Source: an uncultured OM182 clade bacterium
GTDB taxonomy: Bacteria; Pseudomonadota; Gammaproteobacteria; Pseudomonadales; Azotimanducaceae
DNA: 64,000 bases
Direction: 5' to 3'
Assembly: GCA_905182025.1 (NCBI GenBank)
Contig: CAJJAA010000027.1
Location: forward strand, 50,302 to 114,301
The position numbers and the translations under genes are program-made. This document shows positions 57,643 to 64,000 of this stretch, piece after piece; positions within the stretch are counted from its first letter, which is position 1, and every line of letters starts with the position of its first letter. The notes under the pieces were generated by a model. It saw only the letters and a program-made list of their open reading frames with translations, did no database searches and was not told the origin of the DNA.

Positions 57643-57698
57643 AAAGTCGTCTCTCGATTAGCGAAACCATTGACAATGGGATGAGTGAAGACGACTTT
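57643..57698 (+). terminator. Nested hairpin after the TonB receptor
   Basis: Perfect 10-bp outer stem AAAGTCGTCT/AGACGACTTT with a 36-nt loop that contains a second hairpin, CCATT-GAC-AATGG. It begins 18 bp after the receptor stop and probably marks the transcript end; there is no long T-run. Confidence 0.5.
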
Positions 57699-57711
57699 GC
57701 CTTGCATGCGG

Positions 57712-57778
57712 CATAACCTCGTATCAATCCATGTATAAAGCCAATCCGGTCGGTGAGTGTCGAAGCTAGCCGCCCGCG
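57712..57778 (+). repeat. ~65-bp direct repeat, copy B
   Basis: Matches copy A (54519-54584) in the blocks AACCTCGTA, ATGTATAAAG-CAATCCG, GAGTGTCG and AAGCTAGCCGCCCGCG, 3.2 kb downstream and in the same orientation. Followed by two diverged copies of CGGACAT-n-GATAAGCCTA (57783 and 57840 regions). Together these fill the 323 bp between receptor and transposase genes. Confidence 0.7.
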
Positions 57779-57948
57779 CATTCGGACATTGATAAGCCTA
57801 TCGTGAGCGTCTCGTAAATCGTTGAGATTGTGTGGATTGCGGACATCCATGATAAGCCTAATCGCTGACTCTCTAAATAGCCAACCTCTCACCCACCCGT
57901 AAGAACCCAGCGCTATAGCGTTGCGTGCAAGTCATCTAAACTGCTCGC

Positions 57949-58872
57949 ATGACCTATCCCAGAGCACATCTGATTGATCCCGACGGTGGTATCTACCATG
58001 TTTGTTCGCGCTGCGTTCGACGTGCTTGGTTGTGTGGCACCGATAAGGAAACAGGGTTTAACTTCGATCATCGACGGCAATGGTTGGAGGATCGTATCTT
58101 GACACTGTCAGACATCTTCGCCGTAGAGCTCTTCGGCTATGCGGTGATGTCTAACCACTATCATCTAGTTCTACAGATCGATGCAGGCGTGGTGCAAAGT
58201 TGGAGCGATGAAGTGGTTGTTGATAAGTGGCTGTTGCTTTGTCCCAAACAGTTTGTCGGTGGCGTGTCATTGACGCAGCAAACTGTCCATCGAAACTCGT
58301 TGCTACAAAACAAGGAAAGGCTATTGGTTTTTCGTGAACGACTCAGTTCACTCTCCTGGTTCATGCGTATGATCAATGAACCTTTAGCGCGCACAGCCAA
58401 TCAAGAAGACCACTGTAAAGGCAGGTTTTGGGAGGGACGATTTAAGTCACAGCGGCTGCTGGATGAAGACGGGTTGCTGGCATGCATGGTCTATGTTGAT
58501 CTCAACCCCGTCAGAGCAGGGATGGTGGAGGATGTGATAGATGCCGAGCATACATCCGTCGCGCGTCGTCTAAAAGCCAATCCATCTGAAGAACAATTGA
58601 TGACGGCTATACAAAGTACAACTGTGCTGCCGTTCGACTATCGTATCCATGACTATATAGCTCTGGCAAGAACGACCGCGTCAGCTCAGCGTGCGAACCG
58701 ATTCAGTGGCAGACTCCGTGTGGTAGATGCACCTGATACAAGGCTGTCTTGGCTGGAAGCGATCATGCCGGTTCCTGGACGATGGCAACGCGCCATCGGC
58801 ACGGTCCAAAACATGAAAGATTATGCGAAGGGGATTGGACAATGTTGGGTGAAGACCTACTCGCGATGTTAA
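57949..58872 (+). CDS. REP-associated tyrosine transposase (Y1/IS200-like)
   Basis: 307 residues. The Y1_Tnp fold is shown by FGYAVMSNHYHLVLQI (HUH metal motif as H-Y-H) near residue 65, and GRFWEGRFKSQ ... YVDLNPVRAGM, the REP-transposase signature. Known RAYTs recognise REP palindromes and are usually single-copy, domesticated genes. Repeats sharing AACCCAGCGC lie just upstream (57904) and downstream (59043, 59174), so this looks like a RAYT with its REP set. Intact ORF. Confidence 0.88.
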   Translation: MTYPRAHLIDPDGGIYHVCSRCVRRAWLCGTDKETGFNFDHRRQWLEDRILTLSDIFAVELFGYAVMSNHYHLVLQIDAGVVQSWSDEVVVDKWLLLCPKQFVGGVSLTQQTVHRNSLLQNKERLLVFRERLSSLSWFMRMINEPLARTANQEDHCKGRFWEGRFKSQRLLDEDGLLACMVYVDLNPVRAGMVEDVIDAEHTSVARRLKANPSEEQLMTAIQSTTVLPFDYRIHDYIALARTTASAQRANRFSGRLRVVDAPDTRLSWLEAIMPVPGRWQRAIGTVQNMKDYAKGIGQCWVKTYSRC

Positions 58873-58977
58873 CTTCCAATCGTTTGCTATCTTCTAACAT
58901 GGCGCATAGCCGTCGATCGGCTTAGAAAATGGTCTGGAAATTCAATTTTAAAAATGTCTATGTACCTCCAATCATGA

Positions 58978-59213
58978 ATTGCAGTTAACTCGCTGCTAAA
59001 ACTTCTCACGTATTAATCTTGTGCAGTATTTTGTAGGCATACAACCCAGCGCGATGTAGGTTATGGCGTTATGATGGCTGTCCTAAACTTCTGGCTTTCT
59101 AAACTTCGATTGCAGTTAACTCGCTGCTAAAACTTCTCACGTATTAATCTTGTGCAGTATTTTGTCGGCATACAACCCAGCGCGATGTCGGTTCTGGCGT
59201 TATGATGGCTGTC
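58978..59213 (+). repeat. 131-bp-period direct repeat, REP-like pair
   Basis: Two 105-bp copies, 58978-59082 and 59109-59213, differ at only three positions, each A in the first and C in the second. Each contains AACCCAGCGC and can form an imperfect CATACAACCCAG/CTGGCGTTATG hairpin. Between and after them is a short motif CTAAACTTC(G) repeated five or six times (59083 to ~59270). No gene lies in 58873-59392. Confidence 0.85.
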
Positions 59214-59426
59214 GCTAAACTTCGCTAGTCCTAAACTTCGTTCTTCGTCGTTTTGCTGTCTTAAACTTCGTTTTCTGGCGGTATTCTATAGCACTTTTAT
59301 TCGCTAAAGTGTTGCGAAAGTAATCGGCTTTAGCTGAAAATCGCTATCCGATTTCGATCCTAATTTTAATCTCAATCATTCGGAGTAAGTGAATGAGCAC
59401 ACAAGCCTTTATCAGGTCTAAAAGTA

Positions 59427-60575
59427 TTGGATCTCACGCACGTGCTGGCGGGTCCTTATTGCACTTACCAACTCGCCCTGCTGGGTGCTGAAGTCATTAA
59501 AGTTGAGTCACCCAGAGGCGATATGACTCGCCCGTGGGGTGGCGATGAAGAACAAATTGCGATGGGCTTGGGCACAGGTTTTGTGGCTCAAAATGCGGGC
59601 AAGCGCAGTGTCGTGATTGATATCACGACTGAGCGAGGTGCATTGTTAGTCAGTGAACTAGCTAAACAGGCTGATATCTTTGTAGAGAATTATCGGCCTG
59701 GCACCATGCAGGATCATGGTCTTGATTATGATTCTCTTGCGGCAGATAACCCTGAGTTAATTTACCTGTCAATTTCGGCCTTTGGCCAAAATGGTCCAAT
59801 GGGACATCGTCCGGGTTTCGATGATGTGATTCAGGCGACGTCTGGCTTTATGTCGATTAATGAGCGCGGCGATGGTCCGATAAGAACCGGTGGTCCTGTG
59901 CTTGATTACGCAACGGGCATGCATTCGACATCCGCTGTGCTCGCGGCTGTTTTACTTCGCCAGCAAACGGGCCAAGGGCAACGCATCGATATTGCGATGC
60001 AGGATGTCACCATGCTGCTGATGAATCGCCACACCAGTATTGCCGCGACAACGGGTGTCGCTGTGCCTCCCGGTGCTAATCGTGATGGGCCGATGTTGGG
60101 GCGTTATCGGGCCAAAGACGGCTACGTCATGCTGGCCGGTTATAGGGCAAGTCATCAGCGCGGCATTCTTAAAGCGATTGGTTTGATGGAGTTTGCGTCG
60201 TTCAGTACGGCGCAATTAATGGCTCAAATGCCACAGATTGAAGCAAAAGTAGAAGAAGTCCTTCAGCAAAAAACTGTCGCCCAATGGGACGTTATATTTA
60301 GTGATAGCGGCGTTGTTGCCGGCGGCGTGAAAGACTTGGTTGAAGTATTCGAAACAGGTCAGCCCGAAGCGAGAGGGCTCACAACCAAAGTAGAAAGTGC
60401 CTACGGCGAACATCAGGTCACGTCAGCGGGATATCGAATCAACGATGTGACGTTCGAGCCGGGTACGCATGTGCCCGTATTGGGTGAGCACACCAATGAA
60501 GTGTTAACCGCGCTAGGTTATTCAGAGAGTGACATAGCAAGTTTGGTGGATCAGCAAGTTATTGCGACCAAGTAG
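59427..60575 (+). CDS. CaiB/BaiF-type CoA-transferase, 5' end disrupted
   Basis: Class III CoA-transferase. VLAGPYCTYQLALLGAEVIKVE, NAGKRSVVID and NYRPGTMQDHGLDYD are family motifs; the catalytic Asp is in GFDDVIQATSG. The family N-terminus normally begins about 15 residues earlier. The frame continues upstream as HKPLSGLKVL without a start codon, while an ATG at 59393 with GGAG 7 nt before it reads STQAF in another frame. Loss of one CA from GAGCACACAAG would explain this: restoring it gives a continuous protein of about 394 residues. The listed TTG start is therefore only the longest intact frame. Overlaps the amidase by one base (TAGTG). Confidence 0.82.
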   Translation: MDLTHVLAGPYCTYQLALLGAEVIKVESPRGDMTRPWGGDEEQIAMGLGTGFVAQNAGKRSVVIDITTERGALLVSELAKQADIFVENYRPGTMQDHGLDYDSLAADNPELIYLSISAFGQNGPMGHRPGFDDVIQATSGFMSINERGDGPIRTGGPVLDYATGMHSTSAVLAAVLLRQQTGQGQRIDIAMQDVTMLLMNRHTSIAATTGVAVPPGANRDGPMLGRYRAKDGYVMLAGYRASHQRGILKAIGLMEFASFSTAQLMAQMPQIEAKVEEVLQQKTVAQWDVIFSDSGVVAGGVKDLVEVFETGQPEARGLTTKVESAYGEHQVTSAGYRINDVTFEPGTHVPVLGEHTNEVLTALGYSESDIASLVDQQVIATK

Positions 60576-61996
60576 TGGAGATTCTAGGACTCTCGGGCAC
60601 CGCCATTGCAAAGCGCATAAAAAATGGCGAAGTTAGTGCGGTCGATGTGATGGAGCAGGCGCTGAATCAGGCCGATAAAGTTCAGGCGCATCTCAATCCC
60701 TTCGTTACCATTACCCGCGAGGCCGCCCTCGCACAAGCGAAGCAGGCAGATGAGCTGCTTAAAAGAACGCGGCCCGAAACATTGCCAGCATTTTTTGGTG
60801 TGCCTTTTACCGTTAAAGATCTATTGGATACGCAGGGCGTGCAGACGACCTATGGGTCACGTTCGCTCGAACACAACATCCCTGACAGTGATGTCGTCGC
60901 GGTAGCAAGAATGCGAGCTGCAGGTGCAATTTTGCTCGGCAAGACAACAACGCCTGAGTTCGCCAGCAAAGTCACCACTGACGCTGTGCTCACCGGCATC
61001 ACGAGAAACCCTTGGGCACCCTCATTGTCCTGCGGCGGTAGCAGCGGAGGCGACGGCGTTGCTGTTGCGACCGGCACTGTTCCCTTTGGGGTGAGTACTG
61101 ATGGTGGCGGCTCGTCCCGCATTCCAGCATCGGCCTGTGGCGTGTTGGGCATGAAGGTGACCATCGGCGCGATACCGCACGAAAGTTGGCCGTTTCATTT
61201 TGGTAACAACAGTTCCATTTCTATGAACTGTCGACACCCGGAAGACCTTGTGACGCTATTCAATACCATGTCCGGTGCACATCACCTTGATCCTTGGTCG
61301 CGCCGAGAGATTAAGACAATGAGCCCGCTTGTTGATCCTGCGCGAGCAGTGCAAGGTAAACGGGCGCTCTTCATCCCAGCATTGGGAGGGAATATCGCCG
61401 ATGCGCAATACCAAGCGATAGTCGAAAAAGGCTTAGCGAAGCTTGGCGATTTGGGTTTGGATATTGATGTCGCATTGGATGACCCGACGGAATTTCAGCC
61501 AGGTATTGCGACTCAAATGATGACCAGCAATCTTGCTGCCAGGGTTCGGCAAATGCCAGTTGAAGCACAACAGCTTCTGGGACCTGTTCTGCAAAGTTTA
61601 CTGGAAGAAGAAACGTTCAAATCCGACGGTGTCCGATTGCAATCAGATGCCATCGATCGATCACGCACCTACGACCGTTTGGAGCGGGTATTAAGTCAGT
61701 ATGATTTTGTACTCACGCCCACATTAACGGCGCCGCCACCCCTTGCTGATCCCAACGGCGATCAACGTGTCACGATCAACGGCAACAAAGAGCGTGTTAA
61801 CAAATGGTGGACGCACCTTTGCATTGCTAATTTAACCGGGCATCCGGCGATATCTATTCCCTGCGGTATAGATACCAATGACTTGCCCGTTGGATTGCAC
61901 GCAATTGGTGGTTGGGATCGAGACAGCGATCTAGTGTCATTAGCCTTTGCAAGTATTGCATGTTTTGACTGGACCGAAAGACGACCAGTTTATTAA
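60575..61996 (+). CDS. Amidase (amidase-signature family)
   Basis: 473-residue serine hydrolase. The Ser-cisSer-Lys triad is visible: Lys in FTVKDLLDTQG, cis-Ser and the glycine-rich loop in CGGSSGGDGVAVATG, and nucleophile Ser in STDGGGSSRIPAS. Hydrolyses amides to acids. GTG start overlaps the CoA-transferase stop, so translationally coupled. It could finish nitrile-to-acid conversion with the nitrile hydratase, but that operon is 48 kb away. Confidence 0.9.
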   Translation: MEILGLSGTAIAKRIKNGEVSAVDVMEQALNQADKVQAHLNPFVTITREAALAQAKQADELLKRTRPETLPAFFGVPFTVKDLLDTQGVQTTYGSRSLEHNIPDSDVVAVARMRAAGAILLGKTTTPEFASKVTTDAVLTGITRNPWAPSLSCGGSSGGDGVAVATGTVPFGVSTDGGGSSRIPASACGVLGMKVTIGAIPHESWPFHFGNNSSISMNCRHPEDLVTLFNTMSGAHHLDPWSRREIKTMSPLVDPARAVQGKRALFIPALGGNIADAQYQAIVEKGLAKLGDLGLDIDVALDDPTEFQPGIATQMMTSNLAARVRQMPVEAQQLLGPVLQSLLEEETFKSDGVRLQSDAIDRSRTYDRLERVLSQYDFVLTPTLTAPPPLADPNGDQRVTINGNKERVNKWWTHLCIANLTGHPAISIPCGIDTNDLPVGLHAIGGWDRDSDLVSLAFASIACFDWTERRPVY

Positions 61997-62173
61997 TATC
62001 GTTAAACATCAACCGCTCAAGGTTAGTTAAGAACATACAAGTAAGTCACTGATGGGCAGCTTTGTGTTCCTGCGATGCTTCGACTACTTCGATTGAAGCG
62101 GGTATGATTTTATTTAAGTAAAAGATAGTCGCGCGCAGGGTGTGAATCAATTTTTCATTTAGGAGAAAGCTAG

Positions 62174-63466
62174 ATGATATCAAAACGCCAATTTGTTCAA
62201 GGCACTCTGCTGGCGACGTTGCTACCCCTGAAGTTCCAACTGCTGGCCGAGGAAGGTTCTATGCAAAGTTCTGTACAAAGCTCTTTACAAAGCTCTTTAC
62301 AAAGTGCCATGCAAAGTAGAATTGCTGAAATTATCAGCGAGTATGCCGCGCAGGGTATTCATCGCACCGGTACTGATGTTGATAACCAGAGTGCTGACTG
62401 GCTGATGCGCAGGATCGAGATGCTCGATGTCGCGGCCACTGACACCGCGTTTGAGTTTGAACGGTTGCAGCCTATTACGACCGAATTGTCCTTAGCCGGC
62501 TCCGCCATCGCAGGCGTGCCACTTTACGACTGCCGCTACACGGATGCGAACGGCATAGCCGGCAGTATTGGTGAACTCGGCAGTCATGCTGATATCGGCG
62601 TTATCATGGCTTTGCCGTTTGACTCCGCGCCGAACGTTCGCCGTCTGCATGCCGCGAGAAAAGAAGGCCGTCATAAAGCAATTGTTGTCGTCACGGACAG
62701 CCGCTTGCCTGAAGAAGGTGTGGCCTTGCTCAATGCCGAGGACTTCACTTCGCCTTTTGGACCACCGGTGTTGCAGGTGGCAAACAAGCATTGGGCAGAT
62801 ATCCAAGCTGCAATGAAGTCGGGTACCCAAGCCAGCTTTGTACTTCATTGTGAATATGTCAAAGCAACTGCAAGAAATGTCGAGGCCAAAATTGAAGGAA
62901 GCAATCCCGAGCTTGCCCCGATCGTTGTGATGACGCCTCGCAGTGGTTGGTGGGTCAATGCTTCAGAGCGCGGCGGTGGCATCGCCTGTTTTCTAGAGAT
63001 CATGCGCGCGGTTAAATCCTCGCTGCCAAAAAGAGATGTCATCTTCACTGCAAATACCGGTCATGAGTTAGGCCATACTGGCCTGGACCTGTTCCTTCAC
63101 GACAATCCAACGCTGATAAAAGATGCGCACATATGGATGCATCTGGGTGCTAATTTTGCTGCGAAGCTGGGTGCGCAGGTCAGGCTTCAGTATTCTGATG
63201 ACAAGGCTGTTGCCAGCCTTGACCCTTGGCTCAAACAAAATGGTTTGGCGCCAGCGGCCGTCACACCGATTGGGCAGCGCCCCTTAGGCGAGGCACGTAA
63301 CGTCTACGATGGTCAGGGTAGGTTTGTTTCTATCCTCGGAGGCAATGGGTTGTTTCACCATCCAGCAGACCGGTGGCCGGATGCTGTAGATCTAGAGGTC
63401 ACTGGCAAATGGGTAAACGCTTTTACGCAATTGGCGGTCGCTGCGGCAGGCAACACAAACTTATAA
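62174..63466 (+). CDS. Exported PA-domain/M28-like metallopeptidase
   Basis: 430 residues. The N-terminus SKRQFVQGTLLATLLPL is a Tat-like or Sec signal peptide (KR rather than RR). Residues ~28-47 are a QSS repeat (see repeat feature). A protease-associated-like region follows (GIAGSIGELGSHADIGVIMAL). The C-terminal part carries SGWWVNASERGGGIACFLEI and TANTGHELGHTGLDLFL, an M28-like arrangement in which not all usual zinc ligands are evident, so peptidase activity is uncertain. Probably periplasmic or extracellular. Confidence 0.7.
   Translation: MISKRQFVQGTLLATLLPLKFQLLAEEGSMQSSVQSSLQSSLQSAMQSRIAEIISEYAAQGIHRTGTDVDNQSADWLMRRIEMLDVAATDTAFEFERLQPITTELSLAGSAIAGVPLYDCRYTDANGIAGSIGELGSHADIGVIMALPFDSAPNVRRLHAARKEGRHKAIVVVTDSRLPEEGVALLNAEDFTSPFGPPVLQVANKHWADIQAAMKSGTQASFVLHCEYVKATARNVEAKIEGSNPELAPIVVMTPRSGWWVNASERGGGIACFLEIMRAVKSSLPKRDVIFTANTGHELGHTGLDLFLHDNPTLIKDAHIWMHLGANFAAKLGAQVRLQYSDDKAVASLDPWLKQNGLAPAAVTPIGQRPLGEARNVYDGQGRFVSILGGNGLFHHPADRWPDAVDLEVTGKWVNAFTQLAVAAAGNTNL
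62261..62320 (+). repeat. In-frame 12-bp repeat in M28-like gene
   Basis: Five 12-bp units encode MQSS-VQSS-LQSS-LQSA-MQSR just after the signal peptide. Two central units are nearly identical (TTACAAAGCTCT). Gain or loss of a unit would keep frame. Confidence 0.85.
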
Positions 63467-63577
63467 AGCGGCGCAGCAATACCTCGATAGATCAACGACT
63501 CATCGACTAACTGCTAGCGTAATTGCGCCGCTAAGTCGTGATACCATTGGGTCGAAGTATAATTTTTTGAGACAGCC

Positions 63578-64000
63578 ATGCCTTTTACGGGTGCCGATCA
63601 TGTAGTGATATTGGTTCGAGATATAGATCAAGCCATACACACTTGGCAGAACCAATTTGGTTTGCCACTGAGTCACAGAGCAGATCTGCCGGAGGTAGGC
63701 ATTCGCCAGGCGTTCTTTCTGCTCGAAGACAATACGTTTCTTGAGTTGATTGCGCCAATGGGGGAGCAGTCGCCGATTGAAAAGGTACTTGAATCACGTG
63801 GTGAGGGCGTTCACACCCTCGCACTCAAAGTTGATGATCTGGATGCCACCGTCGAAAAGCTCGAATCACAGGGTGTTCAGTTGATGGGGGTTGGCACACC
63901 GCAGGTTTTCATACATCCGAAATCGGCAAATGGGGTGCGCGTGCAATTATGGCCATCGACACGCCCACATCATTGGAAAGATAAGCCGAGTGAAGGTAGC
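63578..64000 (+). CDS. VOC/glyoxalase-superfamily protein (methylmalonyl-CoA epimerase-like), 3' end outside window
   Basis: Open to the window end (141 codons), which is why the ORF track misses it. ADHVVILVRDIDQAIHTWQNQFG and the second half GEGVHTLALKVDDLDATVEKLESQG are paired VOC repeats with metal-ligand His and Glu (LELIAP). The layout fits methylmalonyl-CoA epimerase or a related lyase. If the large carboxylase acts on propionyl-CoA, an epimerase would suit it, but this is only inference. GAGA before the ATG. Confidence 0.72.
   Translation, partial: MPFTGADHVVILVRDIDQAIHTWQNQFGLPLSHRADLPEVGIRQAFFLLEDNTFLELIAPMGEQSPIEKVLESRGEGVHTLALKVDDLDATVEKLESQGVQLMGVGTPQVFIHPKSANGVRVQLWPSTRPHHWKDKPSEGS

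Noticed and set aside
54423-58872. Prophage or integrative element with integrase
   Set aside because: No integrase, phage or conjugation gene; only repeats, a TonB system and a RAYT.
58978-59213. CRISPR array
   Set aside because: Only two copies, 105-bp units, no 25-40 bp repeat/spacer alternation and no cas genes.

Overview
The window looks like chromosomal DNA of a free-living, probably marine, gammaproteobacterium. The evidence is the set of gammaproteobacterial housekeeping genes (holC, a holD-like gene overlapping rimI, prfC, slyX, valS, pepA, lptF/lptG), a FabY-type initiating ketosynthase, a CYP153-type P450 and many short-chain and fatty-acid genes. I cannot name the genus from sequence alone. 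TTG starts with a good Shine-Dalgarno are fairly common, so several ORF-track starts were moved. No prophage, CRISPR array, rRNA or complete insertion sequence was seen.

Layout. 1-9.3 kb: the end of a thioredoxin-fold gene, glycerol kinase, an amino-acid permease, an exported M20 peptidase, a chorismate-lyase-like protein, an MFS carrier, acyl-CoA thioesterase II, then holD-like/rimI. 9.4-13.3 kb: prfC and a cobalt-type nitrile hydratase operon (beta, alpha, accessory protein). 13.4-27.7 kb: lipid and acyl-CoA metabolism, with a Zn alcohol dehydrogenase divergent from a CYP153-like P450, then FabY, thiolase, acyl desaturase, MaoC hydratase, class I fumarase and a 1636-residue single-chain acyl-CoA carboxylase (CT-alpha, CT-beta, biotin carboxylase and BCCP in one protein). 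28-29.6 kb: TauE/SafE exporter divergent from a LysR regulator.

29.7-32.8 kb holds the most unusual locus: a YtrA-like GntR DNA-binding domain fused to a complete PurM (AIR synthase) domain, with a 7+6+7 palindrome just upstream of its start that fits a YtrA-type operator, divergent from a hisH-hisF pair that resembles deltaproteobacterial-type enzymes. It looks like a self-regulated purine/histidine or AIR/AICAR branch-point module. 32.8-43.9 kb is mostly core: slyX, quinone oxidoreductase, cold-shock protein, valS, holC, pepA, lptFG, RDD protein, LPS-kinase-like protein. 44-53.2 kb: DoxX, hotdog proteins, lytic transglycosylase, a second desaturase, PlsC, TauD, a MarR-GNAT fusion and a GPH-type transporter.

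53.2-59.4 kb is an accessory region around a tRNA-Arg(TCG): tRNA-derived fragments, a ~65-bp direct repeat bracketing a Fur-box-controlled PepSY/TonB-receptor pair (receptor frameshifted), a REP-associated tyrosine transposase, and REP-like repeats. 59.4-64 kb: a CaiB/BaiF CoA-transferase whose 5' end appears frameshifted, an amidase, an exported M28-like protein and a truncated glyoxalase/epimerase-family gene. Short degenerate tandem repeats with a 12-14 bp period recur through the window in both intergenic and coding DNA.
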